In this document: one piece after another, positions 33,783 to 42,090 of the stretch
How positions within the stretch are numbered: position 1 is the stretch's first letter
Layout: every line of letters starts with the position of its first letter
Origin: Weizmannia acidilactici
GTDB lineage: Bacteria > Bacillota > Bacilli > Bacillales > Bacillaceae_C
Reading direction: 5' to 3'
Assembly: GCF_008974225.1 (NCBI RefSeq)
Contig: NZ_BKZR01000001.1
Coordinates: forward strand, 1 to 64,000
Length of the DNA stretch: 64,000 nucleotides
Notes under the pieces: model-generated
Databases searched by the model: none
The model's input: only the letters and a program-made list of their open reading frames with translations
Told to the model about the DNA's origin: nothing
Translations under genes and position numbers: made by a program

Positions 33783-35858
33783 ATGTCAGACTACTTAGTA
33801 ATTGTGGAATCACCCGCAAAAGCGAAAACCATTGAAAAATATTTGGGAAAAAAATATAGAGTGAAAGCTTCCATGGGGCATGTACGCGATTTGCCGAAAA
33901 GCCAAATGGGGGTCAATATTGAGAACCATTTTGAACCGAAATATATTACGATAAGGGGAAAAGGCCCTGTATTAAAAGAATTGAAGAGCGCGGCCAAAAA
34001 AGCAAAGAAAGTTTATCTGGCGGCCGACCCTGACCGCGAAGGGGAAGCGATCGCATGGCATCTGGCCAACAGCCTTGATCTTGATGTCAATTCGGACTGC
34101 CGCGTTGTGTTTAACGAAATTACAAAAGATGCGATCATAGAATCTTTCAAACATCCGCGCCCGATCAATATGGATCTGGTGGACGCGCAACAGGCAAGAA
34201 GGATACTGGACCGTTTAGTCGGTTACAACATCAGCCCGCTTTTATGGAAAAAAGTGAAAAAAGGATTGAGCGCGGGTAGAGTGCAATCCGTTGCAGTCCG
34301 TCTGATCATTGACCGCGAGAATGAGATCAAATCATTTGTTCCGGAAGAATACTGGACGATCACGGGCACATTCAAAAAAGGGAAAGATACGTTCCAGGCT
34401 TCCTTTTACGGAGTGGACGGCGAAAAAATGCCGCTCAAATCTGAAGAAGATGTAAAAAAAATACTTGGCATGATCAAAAACGACCAGTTTACCGTCACAT
34501 CTTTAACCCATAAAGAGAAGAAACGAAATCCGGCGCCGCCGTTTACGACTTCATCTTTACAGCAGGAAGCCGCCCGTAAAATCAACTTCAGGGCAAAGAA
34601 AACGATGATGGTGGCCCAACAGCTGTATGAAGGGATTGATCTCGGAAAAGAAGGGAGTGTCGGGCTGATCACTTATATGAGGACTGACTCGACCCGTATA
34701 TCGGAAATTGCAAAAGCAGAAGCTAAGCAATATATTTCTGGAAAATTTGGGGAAAAGTATTTGCGTCAGGAAGAAAGGAAAGAGAAAAAACAGGCCAACG
34801 CCCAGGATGCACACGAAGGGATCCGGCCGACGAGCATTTTCCGCGATCCGGTTTCGGTAAAACAATACCTTAGCAGGGACCAGTATAAATTATATAAATT
34901 GATCTGGGAACGTTTTACGGCAAGCCAAATGTCGCCTGCTGTGCTGGATACAATGAGTGTGACCCTCACAAACGGAACGGTTGTATTCCGCGCTTCCGGT
35001 TCGAAAATCAACTTCCCCGGTTTTATGAAAGTATATGTGGAAGGAACCGACGACCAGCAGGAAGAAGGGGAAAGTTATTTGCCGCATTTGGAAAACGGCG
35101 ATACCATTTCTTCTGAAAACATCGAACCGAAACAGCATTTTACACAGCCACCTCCGCGCTATACGGAAGCGCGTCTCGTAAAAACGCTGGAGGAGCTCGG
35201 TATCGGAAGGCCGTCCACTTATGCGCCAACGCTTGATACAATCCAAAAGCGCGGGTATGTTGCCCTTGAAAACAAACGATTCGTACCGACTGAGCTTGGT
35301 GAGATCGTGCTGGAACTGATCAAGGAATTTTTTCCGGAAATTATCGATGTTGAATTTACTGCGGAAATGGAAAAAGACCTTGACGGTATTGAAGAAGGAA
35401 AAGTTGCCTGGGTCAAAATCATTGATGAGTTTTATAAGAATTTCGAGGTTAGTTTGAAAAAAGCCGAAGCTGAGATGGAAAAAGTTGAAATCAAGGATGA
35501 AGAAACCGGGGAGATGTGCGAGCTGTGCGGAAACCCGATGGTGTATAAGATGGGGCGCTACGGCAAATTTATGGCTTGCAGTAATTTCCCGGAATGCCGC
35601 AATACAAAGCCAATTGTCAAAAAAATCGGAGTGGCGTGCCCGAAATGCGGAAAAGGCGAAATCATTGAAAGAAAAACGAAAAAGAACCGTATTTTTTACG
35701 GTTGTGACCGTTATCCGGAGTGCGATTTCGTTTCTTGGGATAAGCCGGTCGGCAGAAAATGCCCGAAATGCTGTGAAATGCTCGTGGAGAAAAAACTGAA
35801 AAAAGGCACGCAGATCCAGTGCGTTAATTGTGATTATAAAGAACAATCGGTGGAATAA
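33783..35858 (+). CDS. topA: DNA topoisomerase I
   Basis: The 691-residue type IA topoisomerase relaxes negative supercoils. TOPRIM domain at the N-terminus (VESPAKAKTIEKYLG, ADPDREGEAIAWH), active-site Y298 in LITYMRTDSTR, and the C-terminal zinc-binding Cys repeats (CELCGNPM, CPKCGKGEI, CPKCCEM) after about residue 578. Length equals B. subtilis TopA. ATG 33783 follows GGGGAGGA. Confidence 0.97.
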   Translation: MSDYLVIVESPAKAKTIEKYLGKKYRVKASMGHVRDLPKSQMGVNIENHFEPKYITIRGKGPVLKELKSAAKKAKKVYLAADPDREGEAIAWHLANSLDLDVNSDCRVVFNEITKDAIIESFKHPRPINMDLVDAQQARRILDRLVGYNISPLLWKKVKKGLSAGRVQSVAVRLIIDRENEIKSFVPEEYWTITGTFKKGKDTFQASFYGVDGEKMPLKSEEDVKKILGMIKNDQFTVTSLTHKEKKRNPAPPFTTSSLQQEAARKINFRAKKTMMVAQQLYEGIDLGKEGSVGLITYMRTDSTRISEIAKAEAKQYISGKFGEKYLRQEERKEKKQANAQDAHEGIRPTSIFRDPVSVKQYLSRDQYKLYKLIWERFTASQMSPAVLDTMSVTLTNGTVVFRASGSKINFPGFMKVYVEGTDDQQEEGESYLPHLENGDTISSENIEPKQHFTQPPPRYTEARLVKTLEELGIGRPSTYAPTLDTIQKRGYVALENKRFVPTELGEIVLELIKEFFPEIIDVEFTAEMEKDLDGIEEGKVAWVKIIDEFYKNFEVSLKKAEAEMEKVEIKDEETGEMCELCGNPMVYKMGRYGKFMACSNFPECRNTKPIVKKIGVACPKCGKGEIIERKTKKNRIFYGCDRYPECDFVSWDKPVGRKCPKCCEMLVEKKLKKGTQIQCVNCDYKEQSVE

Positions 35859-36239
35859 AAATGGCTGCACCACTTTATATTTTTGGGTTTTTGCCGAATC
35901 ATAAAGGGAATGCACGATTTCAGGACATTTCCTAACTGACGAAAATGTTTTATACGGGGGAACGGGCCTGAAAGTCCGCTCCCCTGCCACGGTAAAATCG
36001 TTGCATAATCAACTGGGGAGTCTATAAAAAAGAAAATTTAAATTTTTACGAGAAAATATAACTTATTCTTTTACTTCTTGTGCATCCTGGTGTAAAATGC
36101 TAGAGGGCAAAGATGACAAAAAACGACATAATCACCTAAAAGTAGACGCCAAGGGCTTGCAGCGGGGTGTTTAAATGCCGTTCCGAATCCTGCAAAGGGC
36201 TTTTGTAGGTATGTTTCATATGTATCTTAGATAATTCAA

Positions 36240-36254
36240 AACTTTGTGAAAAAT
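36240..36254 (+). promoter_or_regulatory. possible CodY-binding site
   Basis: AACTTTGTGAAAAAT matches 12 of 15 positions of the CodY consensus AATTTTCWGAAAATT, 12 bp upstream of the -35 of the operon that encodes CodY. Confidence 0.3.
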
Positions 36255-36266
36255 TTGTAACATTTG

Positions 36267-36296
36267 TTGCAATCCCGGTGCAAAGTATGTTATGAT
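36267..36296 (+). promoter_or_regulatory. sigma-A promoter of xerC-hslV-hslU(-codY)
   Basis: TTGCAA (36267-36272), 18-bp spacer and TATGAT (36291-36296) with an extended TGT upstream; 28 bp before xerC. Confidence 0.7.
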
Positions 36297-36324
36297 TTAA
36301 TCGCCCTTGTGAGGTGTTAAACAG

Positions 36325-37227
36325 ATGAATGGTGAACTGTCCGGCTATTTGCATTCTTTTATGGAGTACATGCAGGTTGAAAAAAACTTTTCGACGTACA
36401 CCGTCCGTTATTATCGCCAGGATTTGGAAGATTTTTTTGCGTTTATGTCCGAACAGGGAATTGCCTCGCTGGATGAAGTCGTATATCCGGACGGGAGGCT
36501 GTATTTAACGAAACTTTACGAGCGCCAATACAGCCGGGCAAGCGTAGCGAGAAAAATATCGAGCATCCGCAGTTTTTTTAAATTTCTGCTGCGGGAGCAT
36601 CTTGTCAAAGAAAATCCATTTGCACTTTTATCCCAGCCAAAACAACATAAGCGCTTACCTAAATTTTTTTATGAAGATGAAATGGAGCAGTTGTTCCACG
36701 CCTGTGAAGGGGAGGATGATTTATCTGCCCGTAATCGTGCGCTGCTTGAAATCCTTTACGCGACCGGCATCCGTGTCAGCGAATGCGTGAATATTCAATT
36801 GCAGGATATTGACTTTGAATTTGAAACGATTCATGTAAAAGGTAAAGGCAGCAAAGAACGGATCGTTCTGTTCGGCCATTTTGCCAGTAATGCGGTTTCC
36901 GATTATATGGAGCATGCGCGTAAAGCTTTGATGCACGGAAAAGAAAGGCATCCTTATTTATTTGTAAATGCGCGCGGCGGGCCGTTGACGGAAAATGGTG
37001 TCCGCTATATTTTGAACGGGATTATCAAAAAAGCGGCGCTTACCGGAAAAATCCACCCCCACATGCTGCGGCACACATTTGCAACCCATTTGCTGAATCA
37101 TGGGGCCGATTTGCGCACAGTACAAGACCTGCTTGGGCATGAAAGCTTGTCTTCGACGCAAGTATATACACATGTCACTAAGGAGCATTTGCGGCAAACG
37201 TATATGTCATTCCATCCAAGAGCATAG
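36325..37227 (+). CDS. xerC: tyrosine recombinase XerC (CodV)
   Basis: The 300-residue recombinase resolves chromosome dimers at dif together with XerD/RipX. An N-terminal SAM-like DNA-binding domain (1-100) precedes the catalytic domain with R150, K174, H246, R249, H272 and nucleophile Y281 in STQVYTHV. ATG 36325 follows GAGGTG. First gene of the xerC-hslV-hslU-codY operon as in B. subtilis. Confidence 0.95.
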   Translation: MNGELSGYLHSFMEYMQVEKNFSTYTVRYYRQDLEDFFAFMSEQGIASLDEVVYPDGRLYLTKLYERQYSRASVARKISSIRSFFKFLLREHLVKENPFALLSQPKQHKRLPKFFYEDEMEQLFHACEGEDDLSARNRALLEILYATGIRVSECVNIQLQDIDFEFETIHVKGKGSKERIVLFGHFASNAVSDYMEHARKALMHGKERHPYLFVNARGGPLTENGVRYILNGIIKKAALTGKIHPHMLRHTFATHLLNHGADLRTVQDLLGHESLSSTQVYTHVTKEHLRQTYMSFHPRA

Positions 37228-37273
37228 CAAATGCGTGGTTCATTGAGCTTTCGATTACATAGGAGGTGCTGAA

Positions 37274-37816
37274 ATGGGCGATTTTCACGCTACAACGATA
37301 TTTGCCATCCGGCATAACGGCAAAAGCGCAATGGCCGGAGACGGGCAGGTGACACTCGGAAATTCCGTCGTCATGAAAAATACTGCCAAAAAAGTACGCA
37401 GGCTGTTTAATGGAAAGGTCCTTGCCGGTTTTGCGGGATCTGTTGCTGACGCTTTTACGCTATCCGAGATGTTTGAAGGGAAACTCCAAGAATATAACGG
37501 AAATTTAACACGCGCTGCCGTGGAGCTTGCCAAAATGTGGAGAAGCGATAAAGTCCTCCGTAAGTTGGAAGCCATGTTGATCGTGATGGATGAGCATAAT
37601 TTGCTGCTTATTTCCGGAACAGGTGAAGTCATTGAGCCGGATGACGGGATCCTTGCGATCGGCTCGGGCGGAAATTACGCGCTGGCTGCCGGCCGTGCGT
37701 TGAAGCGGTATGCTTCCGACAGCCTTTCCGCGAAAGAAATCGCGCAGGCATCGCTTGAAATTGCATCCGAAATTTGCGTATTTACAAATTCGAATATTAT
37801 TGTGGAAGAATTGTAA
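37274..37816 (+). CDS. hslV: ATP-dependent protease subunit HslV (ClpQ/CodW)
   Basis: The 180-residue proteolytic subunit forms the two-ring core of HslUV. It begins MGDFHATTIFAIRHNGK; the TTI threonines align with the catalytic N-terminal Thr of E. coli HslV, but five residues precede them after Met. GDGQVTLG and AIGSGGNYALAAGRA are family motifs. B. subtilis CodW has Ser at position 2, reported as its nucleophile; here that residue is Gly. ATG 37274 follows AGGAGGTG. Confidence 0.95.
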   Translation: MGDFHATTIFAIRHNGKSAMAGDGQVTLGNSVVMKNTAKKVRRLFNGKVLAGFAGSVADAFTLSEMFEGKLQEYNGNLTRAAVELAKMWRSDKVLRKLEAMLIVMDEHNLLLISGTGEVIEPDDGILAIGSGGNYALAAGRALKRYASDSLSAKEIAQASLEIASEICVFTNSNIIVEEL

Positions 37817-37872
37817 CAACAGCGAAAACCGAAAGCCGGAAGCGGCATGATTTCCATAAAGGAGTGAGCGGC

Positions 37873-39291
37873 TTGGCAAATACGTTGAGAAACGCAAAAA
37901 GTTTAACGCCTAGGCAGATTGTTGAGCGCCTGGACCAATATATTGTAGGGCAAAAAGAGGCAAAACGGGCAGTTGCCGTCGCGCTGCGGAACCGTTACAG
38001 GAGAAGCTTGCTGCCAGAAAAATTGCGGGAAGAAATCATTCCAAAAAATATTTTGATGATCGGCCCGACTGGCGTCGGCAAAACGGAAATTGCCAGAAGA
38101 ATGGCAAGGCTTGTGGGTGCCCCGTTTGTGAAAGTGGAAGCCACCAAGTTCACAGAAGTTGGCTATGTGGGCCGCGATGTTGAGTCAATGGTGCGCGACC
38201 TGGTTGAGACATCCGTAAGGCTTGTAAAAGAAGAAAAGATGAATGGGGTCCTGGAACAGGCGGAAAAAAACGCAAATGAACGCCTTGTCGACCTGCTCGT
38301 TCCCGTGCGGAAAAAACAGTCGAATTTTAAAAACCCTTTTGAAATGCTCTTCGGAAGCGGTACACAGGATGCTGCCATCCAAAATGATGATGAAGACGAA
38401 CTGTCAAAAAGGGAACAAAAGCAGCGCATCAGGGAAAAACTTTTAAACGGCGAGCTGGAAGAAGAACTCGTTACAGTGGAAGTCGAAGAGCAGGCCCCTT
38501 CCATGTTTGATTTGTTCCAAGGATCCGGAATGGAACAAATGGGCATGAATGTCCAGGACGCCCTTGGCAACTTACTGCCGAAAAAAATAAAAAGAAGGAA
38601 GCTTCCGGTCAGGGAAGCGAGAAAAGTGCTCACCCAGGATGAAGCACAGAAGCTGATCGATATGGATGAAGTGACTCAGGAGGCCATTTATCGGGCGGAA
38701 CAAACCGGGATCATCTTCATCGATGAAATCGACAAAATCGCCAGCAAAAACGGCAATGCTTCTTCCACGGACGTTTCCAGGGAAGGCGTCCAGCGCGATA
38801 TTCTGCCAATTGTGGAGGGTTCCACAGTCGTAACAAAATACGGGTCGATTAAGACAGACTATATTTTGTTCATTGCGGCCGGGGCGTTCCATATGGCGAA
38901 ACCATCCGATCTGATACCGGAACTGCAGGGGCGCTTCCCGATCAGGGTGGAGCTTGGCAAACTCACGGTAGAAGACTTTGTCAAAATTCTGGTGGAACCG
39001 GACAATGCGTTAGTAAAACAATATATTGCATTATTGGAAACTGAAGGTATACAAATAGAATTTTCTGACGATGCTATTACCAGGATTGCAGAAATTGCTT
39101 ATGAGGTTAATCAAAACACGGATAATATCGGGGCAAGGAGGCTCCACACCATTATGGAAAAACTGCTTGAAGATTTATCGTTTGAAGCGCCGGATATCCA
39201 TTTGGAAAAAGTGACCATTACCCCGCAATATGTCGATGAAAAGCTCGGAACCATTTCACAGAACAAAGATTTAAGCCAATATATTTTATAA
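37873..39291 (+). CDS. hslU: HslU ATPase subunit (ClpY/CodX)
   Basis: The 472-residue AAA+ unfoldase feeds substrates to HslV. N-domain with LTPRQIVERLDQYIVGQ, Walker A GPTGVGKTE, pore loop GYVGRD, an inserted I-domain (about 110-240, with acidic and Met-rich parts), Walker B IIFIDEIDKIA, and the C-terminal DLSQYIL tail that docks into HslV. The start is TTG 37873 behind AAAGGAGTGA; the frame opens earlier, but that part overlaps hslV. Confidence 0.95.
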   Translation: MANTLRNAKSLTPRQIVERLDQYIVGQKEAKRAVAVALRNRYRRSLLPEKLREEIIPKNILMIGPTGVGKTEIARRMARLVGAPFVKVEATKFTEVGYVGRDVESMVRDLVETSVRLVKEEKMNGVLEQAEKNANERLVDLLVPVRKKQSNFKNPFEMLFGSGTQDAAIQNDDEDELSKREQKQRIREKLLNGELEEELVTVEVEEQAPSMFDLFQGSGMEQMGMNVQDALGNLLPKKIKRRKLPVREARKVLTQDEAQKLIDMDEVTQEAIYRAEQTGIIFIDEIDKIASKNGNASSTDVSREGVQRDILPIVEGSTVVTKYGSIKTDYILFIAAGAFHMAKPSDLIPELQGRFPIRVELGKLTVEDFVKILVEPDNALVKQYIALLETEGIQIEFSDDAITRIAEIAYEVNQNTDNIGARRLHTIMEKLLEDLSFEAPDIHLEKVTITPQYVDEKLGTISQNKDLSQYIL

Positions 39292-39346
39292 CCTGATAAG
39301 GGTAGAAAGTGTTGAAAAGGGCTTTTCCTGCGGTACGCATTCATCT

Positions 39347-39375
39347 TTGCAATTCAATGTAATTCAATTTATGAT
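39347..39375 (+). promoter_or_regulatory. promoter of codY
   Basis: TTGCAA (39347-39352), 17-bp spacer and TATGAT (39370-39375), 27 bp before codY. The spacer holds two direct AATTCAAT repeats exactly 10 bp apart (39351, 39361), on one face of the helix, a possible protein site. Confidence 0.7.
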
Positions 39376-39401
39376 AATGAATCGATCTAGGAGGAATTAG
39401 A

Positions 39402-40181
39402 ATGAGTTTGTTAGATAAAACACGCAAAATTAATTCGATGTTGCAAAAGGCTGCTGGCCGGCCGGTGAATTTCAAGGAAATGGCTGAAACTTTGAGCGAA
39501 GTGATTGAAGCGAATGTGTATGTTGTTAGCCGCCGCGGCAAGCTGCTGGGGCTTGCGGCGAACCAGCATATTGAGAATGAGCGTACGAAAAAAATATTTG
39601 AGGACCGCCAGTTCCCTGAAGAATATACGAACAGCCTGTTTAACATTACTGAAACATCGCCAAACTTAACGGTTGAAAGTGAGTACACCGCATTTCCGGT
39701 TGAAAACAAAGACTTGTTTGCAAAAGGCTTGACAACCATTGTTCCAATTGTGGGCGGCGGCGAAAGAATCGGAACTTTAATTTTGGCGCGCCTTGAACGG
39801 GAATTCAACGATGAAGACCTCGTGCTGGCTGAATACGGTGCAACCGTTGTCGGCATGGAAATTTTGCGTGAAAAAGCGGAGGAAATTGAAGAAGAAGCAC
39901 GCAGCAAAGCGGTTGTCCAAATGGCAATCAGCTCCTTGTCGTACAGTGAATTGGAAGCCATTGAACATATCTTTGAAGAATTAAACGGCAAAGAAGGGCT
40001 GCTTGTTGCTTCCAAAATCGCAGACCGCGTCGGCATTACACGTTCTGTTATCGTAAATGCCTTACGCAAACTGGAAAGCGCCGGAGTAATCGAGTCCCGT
40101 TCGCTCGGTATGAAAGGAACTTACATTAAAGTGCTGAACGATAAGTTCCTGGTTGAACTGGAAAAAGTCCGTTCCAATTAA
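39402..40181 (+). CDS. codY: global transcription regulator CodY
   Basis: The 259-residue repressor responds to branched-chain amino acids and GTP and controls nutrient use, motility and stationary-phase genes. N-terminal GAF domain (about 1-155) binds Ile/Val; C-terminal winged HTH includes ASKIADRVGITRSVIVNALRK split at 205-225 and ends EKVRSN. AGGAGGAA places the start at ATG 39402. In B. subtilis CodY also represses the fla/che promoter, which begins just downstream. Confidence 0.97.
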   Translation: MSLLDKTRKINSMLQKAAGRPVNFKEMAETLSEVIEANVYVVSRRGKLLGLAANQHIENERTKKIFEDRQFPEEYTNSLFNITETSPNLTVESEYTAFPVENKDLFAKGLTTIVPIVGGGERIGTLILARLEREFNDEDLVLAEYGATVVGMEILREKAEEIEEEARSKAVVQMAISSLSYSELEAIEHIFEELNGKEGLLVASKIADRVGITRSVIVNALRKLESAGVIESRSLGMKGTYIKVLNDKFLVELEKVRSN

Positions 40182-40198
40182 GTTTACGTTCGTCGGTC

Positions 40199-40266
40199 TT
40201 TGCAGGCGCGGAGATAAGCATATCCTGCAGGTAACGCTTCCGGGCTTCGCTGCGCCTGCCTGCAAA
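40199..40266. repeat. 68-bp inverted-repeat element after codY
   Basis: TTTGCAGGCGC (40199-40209) pairs with GCGCCTGC-CTGCAAA (40252-40266, with extra bases bulged). The GC-rich core (CTTCCGGGCTTCGC) differs from the surrounding AT-rich DNA. It looks like a dispersed palindromic repeat or a stabilising 3' structure on the codY mRNA. Confidence 0.5.
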
Positions 40267-40279
40267 ATGATATAGATGA

Positions 40280-40316
40280 GTAAAAAAGGGATACAATAAT
40301 TGTATCCCTTTTTTAC
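40280..40316 (+). terminator. strong bidirectional terminator of codY
   Basis: GTAAAAAAGGGATACAAT is followed by its exact 18-base reverse complement, ending CCCTTTTTTAC. It closes the xerC-codY operon and isolates it from fla/che. Confidence 0.95.
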
Positions 40317-40579
40317 TGGGAGCCATTGACATGATCGGACATCATTCCCCTAGAAATGCTAAATCCTATAAATATCTGCCAATTCTATGGAATATCGAAA
40401 AATATTCCAACTCTTAAAATTAAAAAGAAAAAATGCATAAATATGCGCGAATGGGAATTGGAAAAATGAGTAAAATTTTCACTCCTGCCAGCCTATCAAT
40501 GGCGCCGTATCCTCCTCCGATTCGTTGAAAGAAAAACTTTCTTTCCTATCTTTTAATCCAAAAGGCCTATTTTAAACTT

Positions 40580-40609
40580 TTGATTAAAATTTTTCACTTA
40601 TTTTATAAA
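40580..40609 (+). promoter_or_regulatory. candidate sigma-A promoter of fla/che
   Basis: TTGATT (40580-40585), 18-bp spacer, TATAAA (40604-40609). Its -10 shares TAAA with the sigma-D element. Confidence 0.5.
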
Positions 40610-40632
40610 TATCTTCATTTACAGCCCGATTT
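40606..40632 (+). promoter_or_regulatory. candidate sigma-D promoter of fla/che
   Basis: TAAA (40606-40609), exactly 15 bp, then CCCGATTT (40625-40632), 6 of 8 to the sigma-D -10 GCCGATAT. 81 bp upstream of flgB, the expected place for sigma-D feedback on the operon. Confidence 0.5.
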
Positions 40633-40713
40633 GAAACAATTAAAATAAATGTTAGCAAACAATTTGTCGTATAAAAGAAAAAATTGTCATGTGCTGGTAA
40701 AGAGGTGCAGAAG

Positions 40714-41103
40714 ATGAACTTGTTTTCAACCACGTTTACGTCGCTTGAAAATGCCCTCCAGTATGCTTCCTTGAGGCAGAAAGTTATTTCCAACAATATT
40801 GCGAATGCCGATACGCCGAATTATAAAGCGCAGGATGTGAGCTTTAAAAATGTACTTCAGGATTCGGTCGATTCCATCAAAACGTACCGGACGGATCCCC
40901 GGCACTTTGATTTTTCCACAGACACTGCGGGCGCCAGTATCGTAACAGAACCAAACGTTACATACAATAACAACGGAAACAGTGTCGACGTTGACACTGA
41001 AATGGCCAATCTGGCAAGCAATCAGATTTATTACGAATCATTGATAGAGTTAGAGAAAGGCAAGCTTTCATCCTTGGTAAATGTTGTGAAAGGAGGACAA
41101 TAG
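40714..41103 (+). CDS. flgB: flagellar basal-body rod protein FlgB
   Basis: The 129-residue proximal rod subunit. The N-terminal helix with LRQKVISNNIANADTPNYKA (split at 21-40) and the C-terminal helix EMANLASNQIYYESLIE form the coiled-coil D0 of axial proteins. ATG 40714 follows GAGGTG; TTG 40684 in the same frame is not supported. First gene of the fla/che operon; length equals B. subtilis FlgB. Confidence 0.96.
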   Translation: MNLFSTTFTSLENALQYASLRQKVISNNIANADTPNYKAQDVSFKNVLQDSVDSIKTYRTDPRHFDFSTDTAGASIVTEPNVTYNNNGNSVDVDTEMANLASNQIYYESLIELEKGKLSSLVNVVKGGQ

Positions 41104-41104
41104 G

Positions 41105-41554
41105 ATGTCTATGTTCTCTGGAATGAACATCTCTGCCTCAGCGCTGTCGGCCCAGCGCTTGCGGATGGATGTGATTTCATCGAATATTGCGAATGCCGAT
41201 ACGACAAGGGATACATATGTGAATGGGAAATGGCAGCCGTACCGCAGAAAAGAAGTCGTGCTTTCAACAGGCTCGGGTTCTTTTTCTTCCATTTTCCTGT
41301 CGAAGCTTGGCCTTTCCGATGCCGGAAGTGGCGTCCAGGTGGCCGGAATCTTAGAGGATAATTCCGATTTTAAGAAAGTATATAATCCGGATGACCCGGA
41401 TGCGGACGCGAATGGTTATGTCACGGAACCAAATGTGGATATTTTAAAGGAAATGACCGATATGATCGGCGCCACCCGCTCATATGAAGCGAATGTCACG
41501 GCGCTTGACGCTTCCAAAGCGATGTTGATGAAGACATTAGAAATCGGCCAGTGA
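41105..41554 (+). CDS. flgC: flagellar basal-body rod protein FlgC
   Basis: The 149-residue rod subunit with the axial-protein signature SAQRLRMDVISSNIANADTT (split at 15-34) and the C-terminal EMTDMIGATRSYEANVTALDA-type helix. ATG 41105 sits one base after the flgB stop and uses AAAGGAGG inside flgB's end. Secreted by the flagellar export apparatus, so no signal peptide. Confidence 0.96.
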   Translation: MSMFSGMNISASALSAQRLRMDVISSNIANADTTRDTYVNGKWQPYRRKEVVLSTGSGSFSSIFLSKLGLSDAGSGVQVAGILEDNSDFKKVYNPDDPDADANGYVTEPNVDILKEMTDMIGATRSYEANVTALDASKAMLMKTLEIGQ

Positions 41555-41593
41555 TAAACCTTAGTAAGATCCGAAAAGGAAGGAGATACAAAA

Positions 41594-41905
41594 ATGGCTG
41601 TTCAAAATGTAAGTTCGGCAGTGACCAATATTTTCAGCGGACCGTCCCAAAAAACAACAAATGCTTCTTCGTCCGCAAATGGATCCGCCTCGTTTTCCAG
41701 CGTGCTTAAACAGTCCATTGAGGCGCTTAACCAAGAGCAGAACAACTCCGACAGCCTGATTACAAAACTTGCAAACGGGGAAAATGTCGATCTTTACCAG
41801 GTGATGATCGCTGCCCAAAAAGCGAACATTTCAATGCAGACGGCACTGGAAATCCGGAATAAAGCGGTAGAAGGATACCAGGAAATCATGCGGATGCAGG
41901 TGTGA
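41594..41905 (+). CDS. fliE: flagellar hook-basal body protein FliE
   Basis: A 103-residue small secreted protein that links the MS ring to the rod. The conserved C-terminal half reads LANGENVDLYQVMIAAQKA, LEIRNKAVEGYQEIMRMQV. The N-terminus is Ser-rich and disordered. ATG 41594 follows GGAAGGAGAT. Confidence 0.95.
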   Translation: MAVQNVSSAVTNIFSGPSQKTTNASSSANGSASFSSVLKQSIEALNQEQNNSDSLITKLANGENVDLYQVMIAAQKANISMQTALEIRNKAVEGYQEIMRMQV

Positions 41906-42090
41906 AAAAACCATCCTAAGTATTTTTGCGCAACCAGTCTCCGCAGAATTGCAAGTCTTATATAAAAATGTCCGAAGTTGCTTTTATTGCTTGTTTTACA
42001 AGCAGGGCGAAATTACGGGTGGCTGTGATATTATTAATCCATTTGTTCTATTTATGAAACAATGCGAATTTTTTATCCCGGGGGATAATG

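Larger units (their letters stand above)
35859..36324 (+). other. 466-bp topA-xerC spacer; trmFO absent
   Basis: In B. subtilis trmFO (gid) occupies this position. Here no frame encodes a FAD-binding GxGxxG start or any sizeable ORF, so the gene is gone rather than broken. The spacer has a hairpin at 35957-35984 (GGGG-AA-CGGGC paired with GTCCG-CT-CCCC, no T-tract), AT-rich DNA around 36020-36080, a CodY-like site and the xerC promoter. Confidence 0.7.
40317..40713 (+). promoter_or_regulatory. fla/che upstream regulatory region
   Basis: About 400 bp without a gene, very AT-rich after 40540. It contains a perfect GGAATAT-N6-ATATTCC inverted repeat (40389-40408, possible operator), a GAAAG/CTTTC stem near 40536, and the overlapping promoters listed separately. 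Confidence 0.6.

Noticed and set aside
33547..33798. 83-codon open frame upstream of topA
   Set aside because: It starts inside the topA promoter, has no ribosome-binding site and no family resemblance; treated as leader DNA.
41906..42090. Separate promoter for fliF
   Set aside because: TATAAA-like sequences exist near 41960, but no -35 at a workable distance for sigma-A or sigma-D was found.
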